Assembly (NCBI GenBank): GCA_904424815.1
Contig: CAJGBI010000001.1
Span: forward strand, 1-64,000
Source: Puniceicoccaceae bacterium Marseille-Q1082
GTDB lineage: Bacteria > Verrucomicrobiota > Verrucomicrobiia > Opitutales > Intestinicryptomonadaceae
Length of the DNA: 64,000 nucleotides
Direction: 5' to 3'
Shown here: positions 35,658-44,759 of the stretch, piece after piece
Layout of the letters: each line of letters begins with the position of its first letter
Position numbering within the stretch: position 1 is the stretch's first letter
Notes under the pieces: model-generated
What the model was told of the DNA's origin: nothing
Databases searched by the model: none
Seen by the model: the letters and a program-made list of their open reading frames with translations, nothing else
Program-made: the position numbers and the translations under genes

Positions 35658-36662
35658 ATGAAACAGTATCCAATCGAAGACATAAAAGCCCCCGCGTATC
35701 TGTTCGTGGGCGGGAGCGTCCTTTTCATAAAGGACAACATAAAAGTGCAAAAGACCTCGGCGCGCCTTGACGTGGCGACCTCGCACGCGATAAAGGCGGG
35801 CGACATTATCACCGACCAGGCGATAACGATAAAGGGCTCGCCAGTGGCGTTCTCGAACATAGACGCGCTCTTCAAGGAATTGAAGCTCGTAAGGGGCGCG
35901 CGCATTCCCAAGATTGAAAACTTCTATATAGTCGCGCGCGTCGCTTCCGACAAGTGGGTGAAGTGGACATTTCTGCCGGCAATTCACGACACGATAGGCA
36001 GCATTACTTTCGGGGCGAACCTGCCGCTCGGAGAGCACGGCTGGACGGTCTATCCCGACCCGCTGAATCCGACATCTCCCATGGTGACGAGCTCCGAACT
36101 TGACGCCGCCCCGACCGTTCCGGACATGGAGGACGCGGGGAAGTTCATGCTGCGGTGCCTCGGAATCTACGGAGAGGGCGACAGCGCGATAGACTTCGAC
36201 ACCGACGGCGCGAGCATTGAAATTTCCCTCACGACGGAGGACGCGCAAAACGACCGTTTGATTAAGTACGGCAAAAACCTCACGGATATGAGCGTTTCGG
36301 CCAAGTTCAAGCCAAGAAACATCACGCTTGAAAAGTGGCAGACGCTCACGGGGATTTTAAAGAGCGACACTCTCGGGGAATTTAAGGGCGTAGGCTCGCT
36401 TCCGAATCTTGTCTTGCGCGGGGCGAAGAGCGGCGACTTCCAGTTTACTCTTAAATCCGCGCGCTGCGCAGACCCGTCGGCAACTTTCAGTCCGTCCGAG
36501 GCGTTGATGGACGAGCTGACGTTTGAGGCGATGGGCGACAACCTGGGCGACAACAAGCTCACCATCGGCACGGCCGCTGCGGACTTCACGTTTGAAACGG
36601 ATACGGTGCTTACGGCGAAGCTTTCGAGCAAGGGCTCTAAGTCCGGAACGGTGGTTGCGTGA
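35658..36662 (+). CDS. Tail tube protein
   Basis: A 334-residue beta-rich protein (SHAIKAGDIITDQAITIKGS, IEISLTTEDAQNDRLIKYGK, MSVSAKFKPRNITLEKWQTL) with the pattern of long-tail tube subunits. No sheath gene precedes it, which argues for a non-contractile tail. AAAGGA precedes ATG 35658. The next gene starts in the stop (TGATG). Confidence 0.65.
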   Translation: MKQYPIEDIKAPAYLFVGGSVLFIKDNIKVQKTSARLDVATSHAIKAGDIITDQAITIKGSPVAFSNIDALFKELKLVRGARIPKIENFYIVARVASDKWVKWTFLPAIHDTIGSITFGANLPLGEHGWTVYPDPLNPTSPMVTSSELDAAPTVPDMEDAGKFMLRCLGIYGEGDSAIDFDTDGASIEISLTTEDAQNDRLIKYGKNLTDMSVSAKFKPRNITLEKWQTLTGILKSDTLGEFKGVGSLPNLVLRGAKSGDFQFTLKSARCADPSATFSPSEALMDELTFEAMGDNLGDNKLTIGTAAADFTFETDTVLTAKLSSKGSKSGTVVA

Positions 36663-37141
36663 TGCGGCTCGTAGTCGGAGATAAAATCATTGCCGACGCG
36701 GCCTCGGACGGGTTGACGCGCTGGATTCGCGCGGGAAAGCCCGAGCTGCGGCTGCGCGCGAACTCGCTGGAAATTGTGGGCGCGAAATACGCCCGCAATT
36801 CCTCGCGGGCGTGGGGGCAGTATTTTTCCTTTATCGTGACGGTCGGCAGGCAGTTTGCGTCCTACGCCGCCGCCGAGGACTTTTGGCTTTCCCATACTGC
36901 GGAGCTTTCAAGCGGGGCGGAGGGCGTTTTGAAGTACGAAGGAATCTTGGGCAAACTCTACGGCTTTGAAAACGCCGCCCTTGAAGGCGTGAAGCCGGTG
37001 TCGGAAATCGGCGTATCGACTGAAATCGAATACACTTTCCGCTGCGGACGCCCAACAGAGGACTTTGACAGCTTGATTGTGGTCAACGGCGCGGTGCTCA
37101 AAATCGGGGAATTTTTCCCGTACATAAAGGCAAATCTATGA
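36662..37141 (+). CDS. Phage tail protein of unknown role
   Basis: A 159-residue protein (MRLVVGDKIIADAASDGL, WGQYFSFIVTVGRQFASYAA, TEIEYTFRCGRPTEDFDSLI). Repetitive beta strands and the position between tube and fibre genes suggest a tail component. It overlaps both neighbours by 1-4 bases. Confidence 0.6.
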   Translation: MRLVVGDKIIADAASDGLTRWIRAGKPELRLRANSLEIVGAKYARNSSRAWGQYFSFIVTVGRQFASYAAAEDFWLSHTAELSSGAEGVLKYEGILGKLYGFENAALEGVKPVSEIGVSTEIEYTFRCGRPTEDFDSLIVVNGAVLKIGEFFPYIKANL

Positions 37142-39162
37142 GAAATCTTGAAGAGAAAGAGATAAAGCAGTTTTCGGAATTTACCGAGGTGACGCCGGAA
37201 TCGTCGCAGAACTTGATAACCGACAAGGGCCGCTTCACCGTCGGCGCGCTATTTAGCGCGGTCGTCGCCTATGCTACGGACTTGATAAATGCGGCGGTAA
37301 ACAGCGCGGTGAGCGGCGTGCAGGCGTTGATAACTTCGGCCGCGGAGGACGCTGCGGAAGAGGCCGTCGAGGGCGTCCAGGAGACGATTGCGGCGGCGGC
37401 GTCAAGCGCGGTGACGCAGGCGGAGAGCGCAAAGGCGGGAGCGGAGGCGGCAAAGACCGCGGCGGAAACTGCCAAGAGCGGCGCGGAGACGGCGAAGGAC
37501 ACGGCCGTCGCAAAGGCGGAGCAGGCAGCCTCCGACGCCGACGCGGCGGCCGCCGACAAGGCGGCGGTGCAAACCATTAAGACGGAAGTCCAGTCGCTAA
37601 AATCCGCCGCGGAAGCCGCCGCGCAAAGCGCGCAGGAATCGGCGTTCTCAAAGGCAAATAGTCCGCAACTGTGGTTCAATCGCGGCAAACTAAACGTACC
37701 GGATTGGCCGTCTGTCGTACTTCCGCTGCCGTTTTCGCTCGCGATAGAATACGAGGTCGAAAGTTGGGACGGAATAAGCTACGAATACAACAACGAATTT
37801 TCCTTCTTCAACTGTACGAACGCCGACTGGGACGCTTCGGGCTATCCGATTTATGGATTCCGCCTTACCAAGAACGGGGAATCGACTTTGGGATTTACGC
37901 TCGGCGGCTGCGGCGGCGAGGGAATGGGAGCGTCGCGCGGATGGACAGGAAGCATAACGCTGCCGACGGGCAGGCACACGCTCGCCCTCGCCGTTCCCGC
38001 GCCCGACGCAAGCGGCAACAACCCCGCGTCCATACCGGTATACATAGACGGCGAAAACGCGGGCAGCCTCGTCGCATCAGTCGGCAAGCACAACACGTCG
38101 GTTTCATTCCAAAAGCCGCTTGTGATAAACGAGCGCGGAGTGTATACTGGCGGCGCAACCTTCAACGAATTTGAAATCGCGCTTTCGCGAATCTCGATTT
38201 TCAGTTTCGACATATCGGCCGAAAGCGCGCCGTACACCGTCGCCGACTACGCGGCGGGCAAGAGTGTTCCGCCGTCGCTTTTGCGCTCGTCGATATTCGG
38301 CGACAAGAGCTATAACATTTATTACAGGTCGAACGCGGCAAACAATTACGACGTTGCGACAAGCGCGCTTACTTTCTTCCAGGCTGCGGGAAGCGAATCC
38401 GCGCTTGCGTCATTGCTATTCAATGTGAATTTCCCCGTGCCGATTGCCGCGGGAAAGAAAGTCCGGATAACCTACGATTCTATAACCGGCGACGCCGTTC
38501 AAAACTCGGGCGGGGCCTATGCGTACGTATCGTTTTACGATTCCTCTTCGCAGTACGTCTTGGGCGACGCGCAGTTGACTAACCTTGGCGGCGAAACGAT
38601 TGTCAAGACGCAGACGGCCTCTTACGCCTCGCGCAAGCTGGAAAGGGTCTGCGTGTACGTGTATACGACCGCATCGTCCGAAGCCGAGCAGACGATAAAA
38701 ATCAACGGGCTGCGGATAGAGGTTGACGGCGCGGTCTTGTGTCTCGACGGCTCGGCCGACGGACTTCAGGCGCGCGACATGTCGGAAGGCGGCCACCATG
38801 CCTGGATGTACGGCGGCGTGCGCGCCGGCAGGCCCCGCGCCGCGGGGCAGTCGAACTGGCGGCTTTCGTGGACTTCGGGCAGCTCCACGGGCGCATATTG
38901 CGGGCAAAATTCCGCCGCCCTCGCGTTGCCGGAATTTTCACTCTCGCGCGTGCGCGTCAGGAGCGACAACGCCGCGACATTCAAAGTCGGCGACGCCTCA
39001 AACGCCGCCGCATACTCCGCGGAACTGTCCGTGCCGGCCTCCGGCTGGGCGGAGCTCGAGATAACGACAAAGACGGCTTCCGCCCTTACATTTACGCCGA
39101 CCGCGGCCCTGTCCGCGGCGACAAACTTGGACATCATCATCGAACATAGGAGAACGTACTAA
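37138..39162 (+). CDS. Tail fibre / receptor-binding protein
   Basis: A 674-residue fibre-like protein. The N-terminus binds the particle, then an Ala/Lys/Glu-rich trimeric coiled-coil shaft runs from about residue 45 to 170 (AKAGAEAAKTAAETAKSGAE). The rest is beta-rich, with a concanavalin/LamG-like portion (LPLPFSLAIEYEVESWDG, GRHTLALAVPAPDASGNN, IPVYIDGENAGSL) and further C-terminal strands. It is the best candidate for host recognition. It lies before the tape-measure gene, unusual for a fibre. Confidence 0.75.
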   Translation: MRNLEEKEIKQFSEFTEVTPESSQNLITDKGRFTVGALFSAVVAYATDLINAAVNSAVSGVQALITSAAEDAAEEAVEGVQETIAAAASSAVTQAESAKAGAEAAKTAAETAKSGAETAKDTAVAKAEQAASDADAAAADKAAVQTIKTEVQSLKSAAEAAAQSAQESAFSKANSPQLWFNRGKLNVPDWPSVVLPLPFSLAIEYEVESWDGISYEYNNEFSFFNCTNADWDASGYPIYGFRLTKNGESTLGFTLGGCGGEGMGASRGWTGSITLPTGRHTLALAVPAPDASGNNPASIPVYIDGENAGSLVASVGKHNTSVSFQKPLVINERGVYTGGATFNEFEIALSRISIFSFDISAESAPYTVADYAAGKSVPPSLLRSSIFGDKSYNIYYRSNAANNYDVATSALTFFQAAGSESALASLLFNVNFPVPIAAGKKVRITYDSITGDAVQNSGGAYAYVSFYDSSSQYVLGDAQLTNLGGETIVKTQTASYASRKLERVCVYVYTTASSEAEQTIKINGLRIEVDGAVLCLDGSADGLQARDMSEGGHHAWMYGGVRAGRPRAAGQSNWRLSWTSGSSTGAYCGQNSAALALPEFSLSRVRVRSDNAATFKVGDASNAAAYSAELSVPASGWAELEITTKTASALTFTPTAALSAATNLDIIIEHRRTY

Positions 39163-39398
39163 TGGCAAATTCAAACGCACAGGAAGGCGCGCAGGAAAGC
39201 GCGCAAGTGGAAGTTTCAATCGGCGGCGGAAACGTGCTGCGCATAGAATCCGTGAGGGTGTGCGGCGACGTGCGCGACGCCTCCGGCAAGACGATTGAGC
39301 GCGGCCGCTTTATCGAGCTGGACGCCGCGCAAGTTGCGGCTCTCGGGCAAGAGAACATTCAGGACATCGCCGACGTGTGGGCGGCAGAAAACGATTAG
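39162..39398 (+). CDS. Small phage tail protein
   Basis: A 78-residue acidic protein (QVEVSIGGGNVLRIESVRVC, IERGRFIELDAAQVAAL, IADVWAAEND). The start overlaps the fibre stop (TAATG). It could be a fibre chaperone or an early tail assembly factor; there is no family call. Confidence 0.6.
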   Translation: MANSNAQEGAQESAQVEVSIGGGNVLRIESVRVCGDVRDASGKTIERGRFIELDAAQVAALGQENIQDIADVWAAEND

Positions 39399-39402
39399 GC
39401 AA

Positions 39403-39801
39403 ATGCAAGCGGAAAACAACATGGCGACGTTCCTCGGGTATGAGGAAGTGGAACTTTCAAAGCCGTTGAACGGCAAGAAATCGGTAAAGGTAAAATGCCT
39501 GCCGGTGAGAAAGCTCGCGGAATATGCGGCTTTGTTTACGATAGAGCCGGAACTCATCGAGCTTGCGACGGAACTCTCGGCGGAAGAAGTTGACATGCTC
39601 TCCGCGGAGGATTCCGGCAAGATTTTTGAAAAGGTGCATGAGCTAAACTTCGACCCTTTTTCGGCGTGGCTGAGACGGAAGGGGAAAGCCGCCGAGATGC
39701 AGGCCCAGGCTTATGGGATAGCCCTTCCGAAAGACGGACAAGCGACCGATGGCGAAGAACCTGCGAGCTCGCCGGATGGATTGCCGCAAACTCAGGGCTG
39801 A
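39403..39801 (+). CDS. Tail assembly chaperone, short form
   Basis: A 132-residue protein (MATFLGYEEVELSKPLNGKK, VKVKCLPVRKLAEYAALF, FDPFSAWLRRKGKAAEMQAQ). Its position directly before the tape measure and an overlapping open frame in -1 fit the G half of a G/GT chaperone pair. ATG 39421, with GGAA upstream, is an alternative start that removes 6 residues. The heptamer CCCTTTT (39654-39660) is in the phase needed for a -1 shift. Confidence 0.7.
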   Translation: MQAENNMATFLGYEEVELSKPLNGKKSVKVKCLPVRKLAEYAALFTIEPELIELATELSAEEVDMLSAEDSGKIFEKVHELNFDPFSAWLRRKGKAAEMQAQAYGIALPKDGQATDGEEPASSPDGLPQTQG

Positions 39802-39971
39802 CATGGGAGGAGGTTTTAGACTTGTCGCCGTTGAGACTGCGGTTTGTGGCCCGCGCGATAGACCGCCGCCGCGCGCTCGACAAGCTCGCAATCTTCGACG
39901 CGCAGGCCGCCCTCATGGACGAAAAATCCCTCAACCGGCTCAACGCCGAATTGAGGGAGGCTCAAAGGTGA
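39654..39971 (+). CDS. Frameshift extension of tail chaperone (T part)
   Basis: An open frame with no good start of its own, in the -1 phase relative to 39403-39801 and overlapping its end. Its last 70 residues (CELAGWIAANSGLTWEEVLD, then RLRFVARAIDRRRALDKLAI) look like a real chaperone domain. In zero frame the codons around 39654 read GAC CCT TTT, so C CCT TTT allows both tRNAs to slip back by one and pair. The fused product would be about 188 residues. Slippage at another place in the overlap cannot be excluded. Confidence 0.65.
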   Translation, partial: PFFGVAETEGESRRDAGPGLWDSPSERRTSDRWRRTCELAGWIAANSGLTWEEVLDLSPLRLRFVARAIDRRRALDKLAIFDAQAALMDEKSLNRLNAELREAQR

Positions 39972-39983
39972 AAACGGGGAAGC

Positions 39984-40145
39984 CTACTTCTTATACATCT
40001 TTATGACAGGTTTCCCCAAAGGCATATTTTTCAGAAAATCAATACCAAGGTTTATCAGGCACAGAAAGAATATGAAGCCGCCGGTTATGAACAGGCAAAA
40101 TATGACGCATAGTATTTGCGATAAAAGTGAGGGTTCTTCGGTCAT
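39984..40145 (-). CDS. Small one-helix membrane protein on opposite strand
   Basis: A 53-residue protein encoded against the late operon, between the tail chaperone and the tape measure. It opens MTEEPSLLSQI and has one long hydrophobic helix (ILCVIFCLFITGGFIFFLCL) and a basic tail (NMPLGKPVIKMYKK). A purine-rich ribosome site (AAGAAGAGAAG) and a promoter (40166-40195) precede it. Codon use is AT-rich. Such isolated reverse-strand genes are typically expressed in the lysogen, e.g. for superinfection exclusion; that role is inference. Confidence 0.7.
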   Translation of the reverse strand: MTEEPSLLSQILCVIFCLFITGGFIFFLCLINLGIDFLKNMPLGKPVIKMYKK

Positions 40146-40165
40146 CTTCTCTTCTTTCTTTAATT

Positions 40166-40195
40166 AAAATATCGCACAAAGGTTCCACAAATCAA
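40166..40195 (-). promoter_or_regulatory. Promoter of the reverse-strand membrane gene
   Basis: Read on the minus strand, TTGATT (40195-40190) and TATTTT (40171-40166) are separated by 18 bases and lie about 20 bases before ATG 40145. Confidence 0.5.
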
Positions 40196-40212
40196 CAAAA
40201 ATCGGACGGAAA

Positions 40213-43200
40213 ATGGCGGACGAAAAACCTTACAACATTTCCATAGAGACGAAGGCGCAGCTTGCCGAGCTTCAAAAGCTGCTAACGGAGCTCCGAGCCA
40301 TAAACGCGGAAATCGCCAAAATGAACGGGCTGACGTTTAGTTCGATAAATGCGTCGGTGTCCGAACTTGCAAAGGCCGGAAAGGAACTGTCCAGCGCGCT
40401 GGTGTCGCTGCCGAAGACAATGGACACGATAGCGGACGATGTGAAAAAGATAGGCGAGGAATCCAAGAAGGCCGGAGAAGATTTGAATGGGTTGAAAACG
40501 ACTGCGCAGGGCGTATTCATGGAGCTCGGCGCGCAGATAACCGATTTTGCCGTAAATAAATTAAAGCAAATTCCCGCGGCAATAATGAGTTCAATCGAGG
40601 CGTTCGGGCAACAGGAAATGGCGGTGCAGAAACTCGCCGCGGCGATAAGGTCGCAGGGCGGAAATGTTAGCGAAATACTGCCAATATACGAATCGCTTGC
40701 GGGTGAAATGCAGCGATTGACAACTTACGGAGATGAGGAAGTGCTTGCGTTGCAATCCACGGCAACTGCAATGGGAGTGACGTCTGAACAAATGGACTTG
40801 TGCATAAAAGGCGCTATAGGGCTATCTAATGTTTTTGGCATAGGGCTAAATGAGGCAGTGCGCGCGGCGGCAACAGTTGTCCAGGGGAAAACGGACAAAC
40901 TGAATGAAATGATACCGGCTCTTTCTAAATGCAAGTCTGAAACGGAAAAATATGCCATCGCAGAGAAAGCGATGAAAGACGGCTTTGCGCAGGCGAAGGC
41001 CGAAGCGGAAAGCACATCAGGCAAACTTAAACAGGCGGCAAACGCCTGGGGAGACCTCGCGGAAGTCGCCGGAGAGACATTTGCGCCGGTGGCAGTAGAA
41101 GTCGCTGGCGCGTTAAAATCCGTTTGCGAGTGGCTTTCAAAGAACAGCGAAATTATTCAGGTTCTCATAGGCGGGCTTTCCTCGCTCGCGGTGGGGTTTG
41201 CGTTTTCGAGAATAGGCGGGCTCGCGTCCGTGGCGGCGCTTTTTAAAACGGTTTCCGCAGCGATTGCGGGGACGAAAGCCGCAAGCGACGCGCTGAATGT
41301 ATCTTTGAAGGCCAATCCTCTCGGAATCGCGATGACGGCGGTTTCGGCGTTTGCGCTGCTCGTGTCGCATTTGCATTCGAAGGAAAAGGCGAGGTACGAA
41401 TCCAACATCGAACAGTCGAAAGAATACCGCGACGGCATAGACGCGGAAATCGACGCCATGAAGCAGTGGGGCATATCGGCCGAGGACAATGAAAAGCGCA
41501 CTGCGGAGGTGGCCGACGAGATTGCCAAATTGAAAGCAGAAGAGGAAGAGTACCGGAAATCCCACGGCCAGCTGCGCGGAGCCTATGGCGGGGCGATGTA
41601 CAAAGTCTACTCGAAAGAAGAGCAGGCGGAAATCGATAACTACCGCGCCAAGATTGAAAAGCTTGAAGAACGGCAAAAGGCGGCGGCCAACGTAAAGGAA
41701 TTGGACGCTCTTGCCGCGAAACGCCACGCTGCGGCGGTTGCGGCGTCGGAGGAAATCCTTGCCAAGAGCGCGGAAGAGATGCGGGCGGCGCAGTCTGCGA
41801 CGGAGGCGTTGAAGGTGACGCGGGAAAGATACGCCAGAACCGAAAAGGAAATCGCCGAACTTCAAAAGGCTTTTGACGGCGGAAAAATCGCGGATTCCGA
41901 GCGGGTGGCGAAGGCGGAACGTTTGCGGCGCGCGCGGCTGGAATTGCTCGAGCTTGGCAAGAAGGAAATCGAGCAGGAAACGGCCCTTGCGGCGTCGAAG
42001 TACGCCGCGTTGAAGACGGCGGAGCTCAACAAGCAAAACGACCTTGAGGCGCGGCTTGCGGGCGCGCGCCTGCACGGGAACGCGGCGGAGGCCAAGTCGC
42101 TTGAAACGGAGCTTGAAGGGGTGAAAATCCAACGGAAGCGGCTCGACATAATAACGGCGTACATATCTGCGCGGAAGTCGGAAATCAAAACCGCGGAGGA
42201 CTTGAACCGCATACAGGCGGACGCGGCGCGCTACGCAAACGCGACGCTCGAATTTGAAAAGCAAAAGGCCGATTCGGAAAAGTGGTTGAACGGCGAAATT
42301 GAGAGGAACAAAGCGGCGCAGCGGGACATGGAAGTGGAGATATTGCGCGCGCGGGCGGCGGGCAACGAGGCGGGGGCAAAGGAGCTCGAGCTAAAATTGA
42401 AAATAGCCCAGACTGCGGCGGAAATCTTTGAATCCACGCGCAAGGAGGGTATGAGCCGCGACGAGCTCGAACGCTTGCAAGCCTCCGCCAACGAAAAGGC
42501 GCGCGAAAAGTGCGAGCTTGAAAAATCCATAACGGACGAGGTTGAACGCCAGAACTTGGCAAAGGATGCGCAGGCGAAAATCGAGGACATTCTTTTAACG
42601 AACAAAATCGAGCAACTCAAATCAGAAGGAAAGCTAACCGAGGCGCGGGAGCTTGAACGGGAAAGGGAAAACAGGCGGACTATTGCGGGAATACCAGGAT
42701 TGTCTGCGGATGATAAGGAAAAGCTTCTATCCACCATGCGCCAGACAAACGACTACCGCGACAAACAGGAAAAAATGCGCGGTGGCGGCGGCGGAAGCGG
42801 TTATGGCGCGGGAACGTCGTCCTATTCGGGCGGCGGAGGTTATGCGGGAAGTTCGGGCGGCTCTTACGGCAGTTCGGGATACGGCGGAAGCTACGGCGCG
42901 AGTTTCGGCGGCGGATACGGAGGCGCGGCGAAATATTCGGGGCCGACGCCGCCGAGACGCCCCCGTCCCGCGACCATTTCGGAAAAGTATCGCGGGCTTT
43001 ACAACGAATGGCAGGCGTCCGGCGGCTCCCGAAGCGGCGTAAGCTGGATAGACTACCGCAACAGCCGCCGCGGCGAAGTCGACGCCGCGGAAAAGGCGAG
43101 AAAATCCTATGGCAAAACAGTCGTCACCGACGCAAACACGCCGGTCGCCGAACAGCGCGACCGCGCGGCGAAAACCATATCCGGAATCGAAAGCGAAGCC

Positions 43201-43458
43201 AAAGGGATGGCGTCGAGGGTGACGCTCGGCGGCGCGGTAGGGGCGGCTGCAAACAGCGTTCCGAACGAAGCCCCGCGCAAGGCTCCGCGCGCAGGAGGAG
43301 AGGAGGAGAGCGAATCGCCCGAAAACAGGCAGCGGCGCACTCAAATTCAAACAAACTCGCAAAACACGCGCCAGCAAACCGCGCAACTATCAAACCCAAC
43401 GCTCGGAATCCTGCGTGAAATTTTAATGAATGTTAAGAGTCTTAGGGAAAGCGATTAA
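40213..43458 (+). CDS. Tail tape measure protein
   Basis: A 1081-residue tape measure that sets tail length. It has predicted coiled coils from the start (AELQKLLTELRAINAEIAKM), a helical MEMBRANE-active-type region around 310-370 (VLIGGLSSLAVGFAFSRIGG), long charged coiled coils ~390-850, and a Gly/Ser/Tyr-rich segment at about 856-911. At roughly 3 nt of coding length per residue and the usual 1.5 angstrom per residue, the tail would be about 0.16 micrometre (estimate). It is followed directly by the last late gene. Confidence 0.88.
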   Translation: MADEKPYNISIETKAQLAELQKLLTELRAINAEIAKMNGLTFSSINASVSELAKAGKELSSALVSLPKTMDTIADDVKKIGEESKKAGEDLNGLKTTAQGVFMELGAQITDFAVNKLKQIPAAIMSSIEAFGQQEMAVQKLAAAIRSQGGNVSEILPIYESLAGEMQRLTTYGDEEVLALQSTATAMGVTSEQMDLCIKGAIGLSNVFGIGLNEAVRAAATVVQGKTDKLNEMIPALSKCKSETEKYAIAEKAMKDGFAQAKAEAESTSGKLKQAANAWGDLAEVAGETFAPVAVEVAGALKSVCEWLSKNSEIIQVLIGGLSSLAVGFAFSRIGGLASVAALFKTVSAAIAGTKAASDALNVSLKANPLGIAMTAVSAFALLVSHLHSKEKARYESNIEQSKEYRDGIDAEIDAMKQWGISAEDNEKRTAEVADEIAKLKAEEEEYRKSHGQLRGAYGGAMYKVYSKEEQAEIDNYRAKIEKLEERQKAAANVKELDALAAKRHAAAVAASEEILAKSAEEMRAAQSATEALKVTRERYARTEKEIAELQKAFDGGKIADSERVAKAERLRRARLELLELGKKEIEQETALAASKYAALKTAELNKQNDLEARLAGARLHGNAAEAKSLETELEGVKIQRKRLDIITAYISARKSEIKTAEDLNRIQADAARYANATLEFEKQKADSEKWLNGEIERNKAAQRDMEVEILRARAAGNEAGAKELELKLKIAQTAAEIFESTRKEGMSRDELERLQASANEKAREKCELEKSITDEVERQNLAKDAQAKIEDILLTNKIEQLKSEGKLTEARELERERENRRTIAGIPGLSADDKEKLLSTMRQTNDYRDKQEKMRGGGGGSGYGAGTSSYSGGGGYAGSSGGSYGSSGYGGSYGASFGGGYGGAAKYSGPTPPRRPRPATISEKYRGLYNEWQASGGSRSGVSWIDYRNSRRGEVDAAEKARKSYGKTVVTDANTPVAEQRDRAAKTISGIESEAKGMASRVTLGGAVGAAANSVPNEAPRKAPRAGGEEESESPENRQRRTQIQTNSQNTRQQTAQLSNPTLGILREILMNVKSLRESD

Positions 43459-44553
43459 ATGAAAGACAGTTTTTTTTCGAGAAAGGTCTATCAGGGTTTG
43501 TATTCGCCCGTGTACAGGTTCGCCGAATTCGGGGACGTGGGCAATTACTGGATTGAGCTAAGCTACATCTGCAACCGCGACGATTGGCAGTCCGTCAAGG
43601 GCGAATTAGGGGAACCGCTCGACTTCGACCTGAGAAACGAAGACGGCGAAAAAATTTTTGGAGAAGTAGAACCCGAACATTTTGCCGAATTGAAGTTGCG
43701 CGGTTATGTGCTCGGCGGTATTCCCGAACCGGAGGTGGACGGCGACGATGAAAGTCTCGTTCGAGCGCGCGAACTTTATGTTTATGCTCCCAAACGGGAA
43801 TATATCCGCTACGATAGCGATGTGGTTCCTATCTGGGGGCTTGAAGACACCGACTACGCCACGCAAACGCCGATTACAATCGGCGAGAACGCAGGACATG
43901 TTCAAAAGACGCAATTTTACGACAACTGCCTCCTGCCGGTTTCCGACACTACGGATTTCAAAACGGGCGATTTTGTCGTGGGACATTTCGACTGTCGTTT
44001 CGGAGCTCCGACGGGAGCGACAGGTACGGTGATATATTATAACGACGCCTGGTGCGAATTCGGGCCTGCTGAAATTGTGAGAATCGACGGAAATGTGTTG
44101 GAACTGAAAGGCGCGGGTGCAAGTTTCCCTACGCAGCTTGACGAAACGTATTCGCAATACGAGAACCACTCTATTTACGAGGACAAGCAATGGTATAGGA
44201 TTTTAAACGGACTCGTCCTCGGCCCGAACGACTACGGGTACCTGAACATGACCCCGACCTCCGGATATCTGCTGAAAGCCTACGCGAAGCGCGCGCACAA
44301 GAAACGGCAGCGGATTATCCGCGAGAAGGTAAGTTTCCATTTGTCCTTCCCCGAGCTTCCGGAAATATTCGTCCCGCAACAGCAGACGGGATTCGAACAG
44401 ACGACAATATCGCGCTATACGACGCCAACCGCCGCCGAATGGAAAGCAAAAATCGCCCGAAACGACTGGTTTGTCTACGCCGAACCTACCGTCCAATTTC
44501 TGCCCGAAGCCAATATATACGAACGCAGAATACGCGAAACCCCCTGTGTATAA
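43459..44553 (+). CDS. Last late gene, probable tail tip protein
   Basis: A 364-residue protein starting in the first codon after the tape-measure stop. It is beta-rich with many aromatic residues (DVGNYWIELSYICNRDDWQS, ELYVYAPKREYIRYDSDVVP, KVSFHLSFPELPEIFVPQQQ). Position after the tape measure suggests a distal tail or tip protein, the only candidate for that role. No family was recognised. Confidence 0.65.
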   Translation: MKDSFFSRKVYQGLYSPVYRFAEFGDVGNYWIELSYICNRDDWQSVKGELGEPLDFDLRNEDGEKIFGEVEPEHFAELKLRGYVLGGIPEPEVDGDDESLVRARELYVYAPKREYIRYDSDVVPIWGLEDTDYATQTPITIGENAGHVQKTQFYDNCLLPVSDTTDFKTGDFVVGHFDCRFGAPTGATGTVIYYNDAWCEFGPAEIVRIDGNVLELKGAGASFPTQLDETYSQYENHSIYEDKQWYRILNGLVLGPNDYGYLNMTPTSGYLLKAYAKRAHKKRQRIIREKVSFHLSFPELPEIFVPQQQTGFEQTTISRYTTPTAAEWKAKIARNDWFVYAEPTVQFLPEANIYERRIRETPCV

Positions 44554-44713
44554 AGCGATACGGTACACCGCCCGCTATCTTCCCGCACTGCGTTAAAATG
44601 TTTTCGTAGTTGTCTTCCCCTTGCGGCAAGATTAAAGCGGTTTTCAAACGACTTGCAACACCCTTGCAACCCCCACGAACGCCCCTTACGATAATCCTCC
44701 AAAATGGGTTTTT

Positions 44714-44759
44714 CCTCAAACGTTCGATTTTTTTTCCTCAAACCTGACGACGCGATACA
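44714..44759. repeat. Right prophage end with transposase-binding boxes
   Basis: Read inward from the terminal CA (TG on the other strand) at 44759, GGTTTGAGG lies at bases 16-24 (44744-44736) and CGTTTGAGG 22 bases further in (44722-44714), each followed by an A-run. TCGAACGTTTGAGGAAAAA is shared with the inner left box. The spacing of the outer box is identical at both ends. From 44554 to the boxes there is no gene. Confidence 0.75.

Larger units (their letters stand above)
11639..44759. mobile_element. Complete Mu-like transposable prophage
   Basis: About 33.1 kb bounded by TG...CA and a short flanking direct repeat. Evidence for a Mu-type phage: MuA-like transposase, MuB-like ATPase, Gam, GemA-like protein, a divergent repressor, and gp25-gp29, protease/scaffold, gp34, gp36, gpF and gpG-type morphogenesis genes. 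A tail tube and tape measure are present but no sheath and no baseplate set, so the particle is more like the siphovirus-type transposable phages (D3112/B3 group) than Mu. Early genes run toward the left end and late genes toward the right end, with the switch region near 19.6 kb. No endolysin was recognised. The structural genes look intact. Confidence 0.9.

Noticed and set aside
39666-39971. The chaperone extension as an independent gene from GTG 39666
   Set aside because: There is no ribosome site and the first ~35 residues look unselected; a frameshift product explains the frame better.
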